64,000 bases of DNA from contig NZ_AULM01000016.1 of the NCBI RefSeq assembly GCF_000422285.1, positions 17,395 through 81,394 on the forward strand. The letters are read 5' to 3'. The position numbers were made by a program, and so were the translations under genes. Below the pieces are notes generated by a model. It was not told the origin of the DNA, did not search any database, and saw only the letters and a list, made by a program, of their open reading frames with translations. Origin of the DNA: Desulfatiglans anilini DSM 4660. GTDB lineage: Bacteria > Desulfobacterota > DSM-4660 > Desulfatiglandales > Desulfatiglandaceae. Shown here piece by piece: positions 17,671 to 26,563 of this stretch (the first letter of the stretch is position 1; each line of letters starts with the position of its first letter).

Positions 17671-17841
17671 TCCATCCGGTAATGGTCCCCCGGTACTACC
17701 CAGTTTCCAATCCGGGAATGAGGATTTTTAGCCAATATCAAGGAAATCCAGCGTTTGCGCGGAGGCGGCCTGGTGGTCGCCGCACAAGCAAACGTGCAGA
17801 TGGACGCCGAGATTGGCAAAAAAGACCATTTCCGGATGGAA
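17671..17841 (-). repeat. Dispersed palindromic repeat R1, copy 2
   Basis: Reverse-oriented full-length copy between the NikK-like and NikL-like genes, beginning one base after the NikK stop codon. It keeps the outer TTCCATCCGGAAATG arm (complement of 17827-17841), the GCCAATCTCGGCGTCCATCT stretch and the distal CCGGATTGGAAACTGGG arm. Confidence 0.85.
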
Positions 17842-17842
17842 G

Positions 17843-18652
17843 CTAGTTCATATCGCGGGTGCGCACCCAGTAGACAGCCCCGATTTCCACTTCCTTTTCC
17901 TGCCCGTCCTGGTTCAGCTTCCAGTCGGCCTTGCTAAGGGCGGAGAAGCCCCACCAGCCGGCCCTCGGCATGGCGTAGGTGAAAACGCCGCCGGCATCCG
18001 CCTTGACCACCTGCGTCACGTAGGGATCGGCCGGCGGAGTGACGACATGGGTATTCCCGGGCGATTCGTTCAGATATTCAATTTCCACTTCGGCGAACGG
18101 AACCGGCTTGCCCTTGAGCAGCACCTGCCCTGTGAAGACATTCCCGGTCCACAGCCCGTAGGGGCGGGTCAACGGCACGATCTCCGTTTCCAAACCGACC
18201 GGCTGATCCCAGCCTGCTTCCAGACCCAGGGCGTTGACGCAAACCTTGGTGTAATGGACGATGAAACAGTCTTCGGCGGGTTCCCAGTAAGGTGCAGGTT
18301 CTGTGTAGAAAGTATAGTCCCCCGGTCTGCGGATTTCAAAATCGGCGGTCCAGAAGGTGAAGGCTTCCGTCTGATCGGGGCTCTTTCCCTTGGACGCCCG
18401 AAGGCCGCCGAGCAAGTCGGTTTTCTCGCCGTTATGGACCACGGCGAATTGCTTCGGCTTTGCCATGTCCATGTAATGCATCTCCATGGGATGGATGAAC
18501 TTGATCTGAAGAGTCAGATTCTTTGGGTCGTCCTTGGTCACGATGTCATCGGACGGTATGATCGCACCGAAGTGGCCCCAGGCGGGATGGAAAGACGCCG
18601 CCAGGAGGGTCAGAACTGCAGCGGTAAGGCATGAAAAGACTTTGCGCATCAT
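17843..18652 (-). CDS. DUF4198 periplasmic protein, NikK-like
   Basis: A 269-residue exported protein of the DUF4198 family, whose members accompany nickel/cobalt ECF transporters (NikK). The ATG at 18652 has an AGAGG site and gives a signal peptide ([18 protein letters not shown]) followed at once by [10 protein letters not shown]. The His directly after cleavage matches the family's metal-binding start. Further family marks are [13 protein letters not shown] near residue 55, [20 protein letters not shown] near 100, and [16 protein letters not shown] near 230. It is the first gene of the nickel-type group on this strand and is followed by repeat R1 and the split NikL. Its role is likely delivery or capture of Ni2+ in the periplasm. 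Confidence 0.8.
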   Translation of the reverse strand: MMRKVFSCLTAAVLTLLAASFHPAWGHFGAIIPSDDIVTKDDPKNLTLQIKFIHPMEMHYMDMAKPKQFAVVHNGEKTDLLGGLRASKGKSPDQTEAFTFWTADFEIRRPGDYTFYTEPAPYWEPAEDCFIVHYTKVCVNALGLEAGWDQPVGLETEIVPLTRPYGLWTGNVFTGQVLLKGKPVPFAEVEIEYLNESPGNTHVVTPPADPYVTQVVKADAGGVFTYAMPRAGWWGFSALSKADWKLNQDGQEKEVEIGAVYWVRTRDMN

Positions 18653-18919
18653 GGGCAACCTCTTGTCGGATGAAGTTCATGGTTCTGAAAAAGCGTGGTT
18701 ACGCCTGAAACAGCTGTAATCGGGAAAAATGGAAAGACGGGCGATGGATGTCCACCCGGCGCCTTGACAGGCAGACGAACGCGTTGAAGAAACCGGCGTC
18801 CACCAGAGACCGTCGGGCCTGATCAGGCGGGGCATGACATAAAATTCCCTCTCCCCGGACGAAAAAACAAGGCAAGCCGACTTCGGGTTCGGAGTGAAAA
18901 GGATGGATCGGATCGGGTG

Positions 18920-20131
18920 CTAGAATTCCGCGGTCAACCGCACACCAGTGATCCATCCGTCGACATCCTCACCGGCACCCGCCTTATATTGGTCGTCCAG
19001 ATACTGGACATCCAGGGTGACGGCGAAGATCTCGCCCAGTCCGCATCGCAGATAGGCCTCAGCCACCTGTACCCGGTCGATGTCCTGGTTGCCGCCGCCC
19101 AGCCGCGCATACCCGATCCCTATATTGTCCTGCTCCCGGCCCCAGAGTCTGCCGCTGATGTCGAATCCTCCGGAATACAGGTTCTTGAAATCAACGGCCG
19201 CCTTATCGTCGCACCAACGGAAGCGGATCCAGGCCCCCAGGTTTTCTCCAAGCGGCTGAGCGAACGAAAGGCCGATTCCTTTCAGGGCTTCTTTGCCGCC
19301 CCCCCCTGCTCCGCTGAAATCACGGCTGGTCGCACACAGGAGGATGCCGTAGCTGCCCTCCCCAAGGAGAGTGTCCAGCGTATAGTTCAGTTCGACGCCG
19401 TAAAAATCATAAGCATCGCCCTCGTCGTTTTCATCTATCTGCATGATCACCCCCTTCAGGGCAATGTTGCTGCACTCCCATTCCAGCGCCCCTCCGAGGT
19501 CGTAGGAGGGCAGGAATGCATTGGGGGCGTTGACCAGGGCTTCGTTCATGAACTGGGAAAATTCATCGTTGGCATATGGATTCTCGTCGAGATAATCGGT
19601 CGCATCGATGATGCCCCCCGTGAGCCCCAGCGTGAGCCCCTCATCGAAAGTGAACAGATGTTTGTACCAGGCTGTCAAGAGGTAATCCCGGTTGCGTCCG
19701 TTGATATCCTTAACGTCGTCTTCCAGATCAGCGGCCCAGGGGGCGAGGGGGAACGGGTGCTTTTCGATGTTCAGGCCGTTTCCTGCGCCAAAGCCGAGCT
19801 TGAAGAAGATCTCGTCGGCCGGGGTCGGGCTGATGCTGACTTCCGGTTGAATCGCCATGGCGCCGCGCCCGAAGTCATCGTCTTCACCGACGCTCGGGTT
19901 CTCATACTGGTAGGCTCCGGCGATGATACAACTGAATGTGATCATATCACCGATTTTCTCGAACAGCGCGGGGGATTCCGGTTCAGGGGCTGCAGAGACT
20001 TTCGGCCGCTTCTCTACGTAAGGCTCCGATGGCCCTCGGCCCATTTGAGCGGATGCTTCTCCGCTCCAGGTGTTTCCGGTTAATATCACACCGGCCGCGA
20101 TGGCCGTCGCTATCATAACATGTTTTTTCAT
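18920..20131 (-). CDS. Outer-membrane porin, OprB-like carbohydrate-type
   Basis: A 403-residue exported beta-barrel protein. The ATG at 20131 follows AAAGAGG and gives the signal peptide HVMIATAIAAGVILTG, with mature N-terminus near SAQMGRG. The body has alternating amphipathic strands rich in aromatic residues and Gly/Asp turns (for example GGALEWECSNIALKGVIMQI). It ends in GWITGVRLTAEF with the terminal Phe used for barrel insertion. The motif with DYLDENPYANDEFSQFMNEAL near residue 185 is common in OprB-like and related porins of anaerobes. It lies upstream of the NikK-like gene on the same strand, 267 bp apart, so it may or may not share function with the nickel genes. Confidence 0.75.
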   Translation of the reverse strand: MKKHVMIATAIAAGVILTGNTWSGEASAQMGRGPSEPYVEKRPKVSAAPEPESPALFEKIGDMITFSCIIAGAYQYENPSVGEDDDFGRGAMAIQPEVSISPTPADEIFFKLGFGAGNGLNIEKHPFPLAPWAADLEDDVKDINGRNRDYLLTAWYKHLFTFDEGLTLGLTGGIIDATDYLDENPYANDEFSQFMNEALVNAPNAFLPSYDLGGALEWECSNIALKGVIMQIDENDEGDAYDFYGVELNYTLDTLLGEGSYGILLCATSRDFSGAGGGGKEALKGIGLSFAQPLGENLGAWIRFRWCDDKAAVDFKNLYSGGFDISGRLWGREQDNIGIGYARLGGGNQDIDRVQVAEAYLRCGLGEIFAVTLDVQYLDDQYKAGAGEDVDGWITGVRLTAEF

Positions 20132-20627
20132 AACCTCTTTCCCTGTCAACGCGTTGTATGCCATGCTCATGACCGATCGGAGAAGATTCCGCGAAGGAAC
20201 CCGGGGGTTGCCGCATAATCACCGTATCCGAGCAGGCGTTTCCTGTGATTTGTCCTTCCCCCGGAAGACCCCTGAACGAAAAAGGCCACGAAGGCGCTCC
20301 CGCCACCGGGGGCTTAGACCTTCGTGGCCTTGTTTTTTAGCATGTACTTCCGCCCTTTTAGCGAAGGGCTGCGAAATTCTGGACCGTAATGGCCCGAAGC
20401 TCAGGCCGGAACGGCTTCAGCCGCTCATTATATGCCTTCTCCCTCTACCATGCTATTTGCGAGGCGTCAATTTTTTTGTTTGGATAGCGGTCGCAGCGCA
20501 TCGGTTGCCCACCCGATGGAGGGGCTCGACCGCACGAGGAAGAGAAGCCGGCAGGCTTCTGGAACCAGCTCATGGGGCACCTTGAACCGCTCGGGATCAC
20601 GAAGTTCCGCCGGTACCGGTGTCTACC
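20132..20627. other. Region between porin and antiporter genes
   Basis: About 500 bp with the bidirectional terminator at 20281-20337. A TATAAT-like box on the minus strand at 20427-20432 has no convincing -35 partner. No other gene or RNA was recognised. Confidence 0.5.
20281..20337 (-). terminator. Bidirectional intrinsic terminator
   Basis: Stem AAGGCCACGAAGG (20285-20297) pairs perfectly with CCTTCGTGGCCTT (20317-20329). Plus-strand reading runs into GTTTTTT, and minus-strand reading runs into TTTTTCG. It most likely ends the antiporter transcript on the minus strand; its position about 150 bp before the porin start also insulates that gene. Confidence 0.8.
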
Positions 20628-22574
20628 CTATGGTTCCGTCTGGGCGCACGAAGGCGTGGGTTTACCCTGTTTGAGGTGGCAGGTCGAGGTCGTGAAGGCG
20701 TCTTGGTCCTCGAGGTCGAGGCGCCGCCACCCCGCAGCCTTCAAAAATTCTCGGGCTGTGTCTATTTCGGGCTTGAACACGAAAAAATAGACCTTGTCCC
20801 CTGCCTTGAAGCGTGTGCCGTCACCGACGGGTGACAGTCTTTTCTCCCTGCGCATGGCGGCGGCAATCAGACCGCTTCCCGGATACCCCGTCATCAGATG
20901 ACAGCCTTCAGCGTATCGAGGAGGGTTGGATCGGCATCGCCAATGCTGGAGGTACACCTGATTCGATCTGAAGCGGCGATCCCAGATCTCGACGTCGATC
21001 GGCGCGCCGAAAATGAGGTGGATCCCGGATCTATGCAGCATCTTCCTGGTCAGGGTCTCCGAATCCATTTTCAAGGCAGTCCAAAGGGCAATCCCTCTGG
21101 TTTGTTCCTTCACCTTCTGGACGAACAGATAATTCACCTCGTCATTGCCTGTCAGGGCGAGGGCGCCGCGCCGCGTGTCGATTTCAGCCCGCAGCAGGTT
21201 TCTGGACTGCAGGCCATTGCCGTAGATAATCCGAGTGCAGTCGTTTTGCGCGGCCATGCAGTGATCCGCATTGGAGTCGATCAGGATGGTCTCCTGGCTG
21301 TCTTCTCTGAACAATCTTGCCAAGCCCCTTGCAAGGGCGTTGGCCCCCAAAATGACCCACCCTGCCTGACTCGGTCGCCGCAGACCCAGCGCGCCGGCAA
21401 CGAAGCCACCGGTCAGACCCGCGACGACGACCGTCGAGGCGATGACCAGGAAAACCATTGCACGGAGTTCGTAGCCCCCAGTTAGTCCCCTTTCGCCGAA
21501 GGCGTTGGCGAAAAAGGATGCCACGGCTGCAGCCACGATTCCCCGGGGGCCGATCCAGGCGATAAGGAGCCGTTCTTTCCATTGCAGATCCGAAAAAACG
21601 GTTCCGGCGAAAACGGCCGCAGGCCGGATCAGGAACATCAGGACCAGGACGAGTCCCAGGGCCGGCCACCCGAGGTTCATGACGTGTGACAGGCGGACAT
21701 CGGCGGCGAGCAGGACGAAGAGCATGCCGATCAGGAGGACGGTCAACTCCTCTTTGAATTCCGCAAGATCCCGCAGGGCATGAGTGCTGAAATTGCCGAC
21801 GATGATACCCGCAGTGGTTACGGCGGCCAGACCGCTTTCCGGAAGCAGCTGGTTACTGCCCTGAAAAAGGGCCAGGATTGCGGCCAGGGTGAATACGTTT
21901 TCCGTGCCCTCCGGGATGCATCGTTTTAGACGGTAGAGCAGAATCAGGACCATACCCAGGGCGCAGCCGCAAAGGGTGCCGAATCCCAGGCGGGATACGA
22001 CGTGCAAGCCCCACACAAGCGGGGTGCCGTGGGCGGGGCTCAAGGCGGCCTCAAGGGCCACCGTGGCGACGACCGCACCGAAGGCGTCGATCAACACGCC
22101 TTCGGCCTCGAGCACAGTGGCCACCGTGCGTTTAACCTTCAGTCGTTTCAGCAGGGGATTGATCACCGTTGGGCCGGTGACCATCACCAGGGTGCCGAAG
22201 AGGAGGGCGGTCTGCCAGGGCCAGTCCATGATCCAATGCGCGGCCGTCGCGGCGCCCGCCAGGGTCACGGGGCCGCCCAGAAGGATCAGTCGGCGGATTG
22301 AGTGCTGAGTGCGCCTCAAGCGCCTGAATTTCAGGTTGATCCCGCCTTCGAAGAGGATGACGGCCACAGCGAAACCCGTCAGAATATTCAACCCCGAACC
22401 GAGCGCCTCCGGGTGAATGAGGCCGGCACCGTCCGGTCCTAGAGCGACACCTGCAGCCAGCAGCAGGACGATCCCCGGCAGGCGCAGGTGGTGGGCCAGC
22501 GCTTGAGAAATCATTCCCGCTGCCAGCGCAAGAGCGATAATCAGACCCGGATGATTGAAGGGTGCGGTCTCCAT
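20628..22574 (-). CDS. CPA-type cation:proton antiporter with TrkA-N/RCK domain
   Basis: A 648-residue protein. The first 390 residues form a Na+(K+)/H+ exchanger domain of about 12 helices, with FAVAVILFEGGINL near residue 80, TLVMVTGPTVINPLL near 140, and EAEGVLIDAFGAVVATVAL near 165 carrying the charged transport residues. Then comes a Rossmann-like RCK_N module (GWVILGANALARGLARLF near 415) and a C-terminal part with GDGTRFKAGDKVYFFV resembling RCK_C. The family extrudes K+ or Na+ in exchange for protons; nucleotide binding to the RCK part gates transport. The ATG at 22574 fits the first helix. The region directly upstream is a diverged R1 repeat, so its promoter must lie in or beyond the repeat. 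Confidence 0.88.
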   Translation of the reverse strand: METAPFNHPGLIIALALAAGMISQALAHHLRLPGIVLLLAAGVALGPDGAGLIHPEALGSGLNILTGFAVAVILFEGGINLKFRRLRRTQHSIRRLILLGGPVTLAGAATAAHWIMDWPWQTALLFGTLVMVTGPTVINPLLKRLKVKRTVATVLEAEGVLIDAFGAVVATVALEAALSPAHGTPLVWGLHVVSRLGFGTLCGCALGMVLILLYRLKRCIPEGTENVFTLAAILALFQGSNQLLPESGLAAVTTAGIIVGNFSTHALRDLAEFKEELTVLLIGMLFVLLAADVRLSHVMNLGWPALGLVLVLMFLIRPAAVFAGTVFSDLQWKERLLIAWIGPRGIVAAAVASFFANAFGERGLTGGYELRAMVFLVIASTVVVAGLTGGFVAGALGLRRPSQAGWVILGANALARGLARLFREDSQETILIDSNADHCMAAQNDCTRIIYGNGLQSRNLLRAEIDTRRGALALTGNDEVNYLFVQKVKEQTRGIALWTALKMDSETLTRKMLHRSGIHLIFGAPIDVEIWDRRFRSNQVYLQHWRCRSNPPRYAEGCHLMTGYPGSGLIAAAMRREKRLSPVGDGTRFKAGDKVYFFVFKPEIDTAREFLKAAGWRRLDLEDQDAFTTSTCHLKQGKPTPSCAQTEP

Positions 22575-22715
22575 GGATGTGGTCCTTTTTACCAATCTCG
22601 GCGCCAGGGGCGGCCTACGGATTGCCTCTATGCAAGCGCTCGATTTCCTGGATATCGGTCAAACCGAGACCGGCCGCGATGCAGTCGGACTGAACACGTG
22701 TAGCGTGTCAAGATA
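22575..22715 (+). repeat. Dispersed palindromic repeat R1, diverged copy 3
   Basis: Matches R1 with CCAATCTCGGCG, CAAGCGCTCGATTTCCT and GATATCGGTCAAACC, and carries a distal segment resembling the GGACTGA...GTGTAGCGTGT tail of copy 1. The central hairpin is lost. It directly abuts the antiporter start codon on the minus strand. Confidence 0.6.
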
Positions 22716-22759
22716 CACGCTTCATTTCCGTATGGTCCCGATGCACCCGGAAGAGGTCT

Positions 22760-25402
22760 TCAGGGCTTTAAGGTCTCGTCTCCCTGCTGCAAGACCGCCG
22801 ACCGTGCACCCTCCTCCTCCGTTTCCCAGCTCGGAACCGCCGCGGACGGTTTTCCAAGGCTGCTGATGAAGGCGACGATGACCGCGCAGCAGTATGGCAG
22901 CGACTGGACCAGCAGAACCACGATCCACAGATTGAGATCCGGGTCGCGAATCGGCTTGGAAAGATGGACGCCGACCGCCGATCCCCAGAGCACCAAAGCC
23001 AGACCGGCCTCCTGCCAGGCCGAGGCCAGGGTCTGGAAAAAGGCGTTCTTGCGGGACCACTTGGGCGTGCGGAAAAACGGCAGACCGCTGGTGAAGAACC
23101 CCGTGATGACGGCTTTCGCGATGGTGTGGGAGAGCGCCAGGCCCGCCAGGGCCGCTGCGGCGGTCTGGCGGAGCGTGGCGTTCACCCGCGTGCGGTAGAG
23201 GTAGAGCATCTTGGCGGCCTTGAAGGCGAAGAAGGCGAGCGGCAGCAGGGAGAGCTCCATCAGCGGCGAGTCGATCTTCCGCGGGTTGATGATCATGGCG
23301 GCGGACCAGGCAATCGCCCCCAGATTGAAGATCAGGTTGAGCCCGTCGGTGATCCATGGCAGCCAGCCGGCCAGGAAGTGATAGCGCTGCCCCCAGGTCA
23401 GCCTGCTCTTGCGCAGGCCGCAGATAAGGCCGAAATGCCGCCGCAGGATCTGGATGGCGCCATAGGCCCAGCGAAACCGCTGTTTCCTGTAATCCTGGAA
23501 GGAGTCGGGCATGACGCCTTTGCCGAAGCTTTGAGGGATGTACGTGCCCTGATATCCCTCCTCGAAGATCCGCAGCCCCAGTTCGGCGTCCTCCGTAATG
23601 CACCATTCGCTCCATCCTCCGACCTCTTCCAGCACATTCTTGAGCACGAGGGTCATGGTGCCGTGCTGGATGATGGCATTGCGCTCGTTGCGGGTGATCA
23701 TGCCGATGTAGAAAAAGCCCCGGTATTCCGCATAGCACATGAACTTGAACAGGCTTTCGTGCTCATCGCGGTAATCCTGAGGGGCCTGGACCAACGCGTA
23801 GGCATCCCCGCGGAAATGCGGCGCCAGGGCGCGCAGCCACTGAGGATCGACCCAATAGTCGCTGTCGATGACGCCGATGACCCGGGCCTCCGGAGCGGTC
23901 TGCCGGAGGGCGAAATTCAGCGCCCCCGCCTTGAACCCGGCCAGGGGGTCCACGTGAAAAAAGCGGAAGCGAGGACCCAGCTCCCTGCAATGCGCTTCAA
24001 CCGGCCTCCAGATGTCGGGGTCTTTGGTGTTGTTGTCGATGACGATGACCTCGAAGCGGGGATAATCCAGGGCGGCCAGGGCATCGAGGGTCCGTTTCAA
24101 CATCTCGGGAGGCTCGTTGTAGGCCGGGACGTGGATGGAGACGAACGGCAGGTCGGCATCGGGGCAGTCCACAACCGGCTCGATGGCCCGCCGTCTTCCG
24201 GTGATCCAGATCGCTTCCGCCCACTCGTGGGACTCGGTCAGCAGGACCAGAATAACCCCCACCATCCCGCAGAACAGGAGGATCCCCACGATGATCGTGG
24301 TCAGCGTCAGGTACTGATGGAGATAATCGTAGACGATCCATACGCCGGCCGTGGCAGAGGCGTAGGCGGTCAGGGCCAGAAAGCTGCGCCCGCGCTTGCG
24401 GAGCGTCCGGCTGTCGATGAAGAGCACGGCGAGGACGATGGCCGCGATGAGCACCGAGAGGCCGGCCAGGATATACCAACGCGGAATCGGCACGATCGGT
24501 TCGACAAAGGGGAATTTGACCTTCCGCTCGACGTCATAGACCCCCCAGTAGGCCCCGACCGCTCCCTCGGTGGTCCGCTTCCAGGGCTGATCGAAGGCCT
24601 CCATGACATAGTAGATGTAACCCTCTTTCCCGGCCCGATCCAGAAAGCGCCTCAGGAACGTCGCCTCGTTGGACATCGAGGCCACGGCCGACACCCGGGT
24701 CCGCCCGTTGCTGGGCCAGCCGACCTCCGCAATCACGATGGGCTTGCCGGGAAACAGCGTCTTCAGTTCGTCGATCCGCTCGACGACGTAGTCCACGGCC
24801 CTGTCGACATGGATGCCTTCCCAATAGGGGAGCATGTGGACGGCGAGGTAGTCGACGTGCTCCGCAAGCTCAGGGTTCTTGACCCAGACGTGCCAGGGCT
24901 CCGCCGTGCTGACGGGAATGTCGGTGGCCCTGCGCACCCGGTCGAGATAAGTCCATAGCTGTTCCAAGGGCACATTGTTCCGGAGGACGGCCTCGTTTCC
25001 CACGATGACGCGCACGATGTTGCGGGGGTTGGCGAGGATTTTCAGGAGTCGCTGGATCTCCGCTTCGTTCCGGTCGAGCCGGGCGTCGATCCAGGCCCCC
25101 AGCGCCACATTGATGTCGTGTCTTTCAGCGAGTTCCGATATCCGGCCCTGGACGCCGTCAACGGTGTAGGTGCGGATGGCGTGGGTCGTGCCGGAGAGGA
25201 GGGCCAGGTCGGCATCGATTTCCTCTTCGCTCGGGTAGATCGATTGCACCGGGTCGTCTCCCGCCCGCATGGGGGAAAACGAAAAGCCCTGGATCCGTGG
25301 AGGCCAGCGCGGCTCCTGCTCGGGGCGGTTCAGGAACGCCCACAGAGAGATGGTGAGGATCGCCACCGAAATGCCGATCAGGATGTTCGATCGATTCAGC
25401 AT
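22760..25402 (-). CDS. GH17 glucanase-GT2 glycosyltransferase fusion (beta-glucan synthase type)
   Basis: An 880-residue membrane protein. After an N-terminal anchor helix (ILIGISVAILTISLWAFL) comes a GH17-like domain, residues 35-300, with acid/base Glu137 in VGNEAVLRN and nucleophile Glu226 in VIAEVGWPSNG. Two to three helices follow. Then a GT2 processive synthase domain has VSIHVPAYNEPPEMLKRTLD, the DSDYW metal-binding motif, a TEDAELGLRI acceptor motif and a QRFRW product-binding motif (RKQRFRWAYG). Further C-terminal helices complete the channel. The same domain order occurs in NdvB-type enzymes that make beta-1,3/1,6 glucans, where the GH17 part trims, branches or cyclises the polymer. 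It is expected to act at the inner membrane, releasing glucan to the periplasm. Confidence 0.88.
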   Translation of the reverse strand: MLNRSNILIGISVAILTISLWAFLNRPEQEPRWPPRIQGFSFSPMRAGDDPVQSIYPSEEEIDADLALLSGTTHAIRTYTVDGVQGRISELAERHDINVALGAWIDARLDRNEAEIQRLLKILANPRNIVRVIVGNEAVLRNNVPLEQLWTYLDRVRRATDIPVSTAEPWHVWVKNPELAEHVDYLAVHMLPYWEGIHVDRAVDYVVERIDELKTLFPGKPIVIAEVGWPSNGRTRVSAVASMSNEATFLRRFLDRAGKEGYIYYVMEAFDQPWKRTTEGAVGAYWGVYDVERKVKFPFVEPIVPIPRWYILAGLSVLIAAIVLAVLFIDSRTLRKRGRSFLALTAYASATAGVWIVYDYLHQYLTLTTIIVGILLFCGMVGVILVLLTESHEWAEAIWITGRRRAIEPVVDCPDADLPFVSIHVPAYNEPPEMLKRTLDALAALDYPRFEVIVIDNNTKDPDIWRPVEAHCRELGPRFRFFHVDPLAGFKAGALNFALRQTAPEARVIGVIDSDYWVDPQWLRALAPHFRGDAYALVQAPQDYRDEHESLFKFMCYAEYRGFFYIGMITRNERNAIIQHGTMTLVLKNVLEEVGGWSEWCITEDAELGLRIFEEGYQGTYIPQSFGKGVMPDSFQDYRKQRFRWAYGAIQILRRHFGLICGLRKSRLTWGQRYHFLAGWLPWITDGLNLIFNLGAIAWSAAMIINPRKIDSPLMELSLLPLAFFAFKAAKMLYLYRTRVNATLRQTAAAALAGLALSHTIAKAVITGFFTSGLPFFRTPKWSRKNAFFQTLASAWQEAGLALVLWGSAVGVHLSKPIRDPDLNLWIVVLLVQSLPYCCAVIVAFISSLGKPSAAVPSWETEEEGARSAVLQQGDETLKP

Positions 25403-26013
25403 GTATTTTCCTCTGTAATGGATTCGCTGCTCGGGATGTCCGGGCCGGAGGCGGCCGGGGATCCAGTTCCTGCCTCACGCGCGGCAAGCGTCCGCCTGAG
25501 GCCAAACGGTCGGAAAATGGCCCAGGCGCCGACTCGCACCTCGCCTCTTTTTTCTATCATACCCTCGTCGGGGTTAAGCGGAAACCGCTTTTCGCGAGGA
25601 ATTCGTTTTCATGAGGCGAGAAAGCACAGGAAGGACACAAGAACGGGTAGCCCGGCGGGACCCAAGTCCGCGAAGAAAGGGCCGTGTGCGTCCGCCGGCT
25701 CGAGAACCCAGCGAAGCATAAGAGCCAGGAGTTTTTTGCCGGGGCCGGGACCTCTGGCGATCTGAACCTTTCCTGAGAGAAAAGGGGGCCCGAGGGCTGT
25801 CCTCACCAAATCCATTTGACAAAATGAAGATAAACATATAAACGAGCATTTATATTATGCGCACCGGAAACAAGGCTGGGTGTGCGAGGCATCCCGCTCT
25901 TGAACCCCTGTCGTCAACAGGGACGCTGCGGGTGCCGGCGTCCGGACCGGGTGGAAAGTTCCTGACAACATGTGAGGTGGAAAGACCCGAAGGCGGAGCG
26001 AGGGTGGCTTTGA
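25403..26013. other. Divergent intergenic region
   Basis: About 610 bp between the glucan synthase (minus) and the ArsR-type gene (plus). Only the promoter/operator at 25816-25855 was recognised; the rest is GC-rich and featureless to the eye. Confidence 0.5.
25816..25855 (+). promoter_or_regulatory. Promoter with palindromic ArsR/SmtB-type operator
   Basis: TTGACA at 25816-25821 and a TATAAA box at 25837-25842 (spacer 15). The box lies inside a perfect inverted repeat ATATAAA-CGAGCA-TTTATAT (25836-25855). A palindromic AT-rich site over the -10 box is the normal arrangement for repression by ArsR/SmtB proteins, and such a gene starts 158 bp downstream. Confidence 0.65.
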
Positions 26014-26409
26014 ATGGCAGCTAAAACGGTGCATAGGCCGAGGACTCCGGACAGGGAGTCGGACGTTTGCGGCGACGAGTGCGCGTTGGAGCACCAACCG
26101 GGCGGCGATGACCTTCAGCGTGCCGCTTTTCTTGCAAAGAGTCTTTCGGACCCTAATCGCCTGAAAATCTTGATGTCCATCAGCAAGGGCAGAAAATCGG
26201 TGTCCGCGATTGTCGAGGAGGTTGATCTGTCGCAGCCGCTGGTCTCGCACCATTTGAAGGAGTTGAAACGAGCCCTGCTGGTCAGGGTGAAGCGGGAAGG
26301 CCCGTTTGTTTACTATGATCTGGCGGACAAGAGAATTATGAATGTGTTGAAGATGTTAAGCGATATGGCCCTTGACCTGTCGGTCGAAGAGCAGGGATTC
26401 CGGGGATGA
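26014..26409 (+). CDS. ArsR/SmtB-family transcriptional regulator with N-terminal cysteines
   Basis: A 131-residue winged-helix repressor. The N-terminal 25 residues carry VCGDECALEHQPGG, a CxxxC-type cluster like the metal-sensing N-terminus of CadC-type members. The winged-helix domain spans residues 35-120: FLAKSLSDPNRLKILMSI, then the recognition helix SQPLVSHHLKELKRALL and the wing VKREGPFVYYDLADK. A stop codon lies immediately upstream of the ATG, fixing the start. The palindromic operator upstream suggests autoregulation. Its position at the head of the selenoprotein/TSUP gene group suggests it senses a thiophilic metal, metalloid or reactive sulfur/selenium species through the cysteines (inference). 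Confidence 0.88.
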   Translation: MAAKTVHRPRTPDRESDVCGDECALEHQPGGDDLQRAAFLAKSLSDPNRLKILMSISKGRKSVSAIVEEVDLSQPLVSHHLKELKRALLVRVKREGPFVYYDLADKRIMNVLKMLSDMALDLSVEEQGFRG

Positions 26410-26455
26410 TATCCCGGCACGAGAAGTGTGTGAAGCAACGGGGACCTGCCCCGCA

Positions 26456-26550
26456 CGGGTGGGACTGAGCACCCGAAGGGTGTGAAGCAAAATCCTCATT
26501 TCCGGATTGGTCGATGGGTTGGCGGGAAATCCTTTCCGGATGGACACGAG
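26456..26550 (+). repeat. Dispersed repeat R1, partial copy 4
   Basis: Carries GGTGGGACTGAGCACCCGAA, identical to the tail of copy 1, followed by TCATTTCCGGATTGG and CCTTTCCGGATGGACAC, matching the distal arms of copies 2 and 5. The central hairpin is missing. Confidence 0.7.
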
Positions 26551-26563
26551 GTAGCTTGGGGGT

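Noticed and set aside
20132..20432. Porin leader with a TATAAT box and hairpin as an attenuator
   Set aside because: No -35 partner for the box; the hairpin has T-runs on both strands and is better explained as a bidirectional terminator for the antiporter gene.
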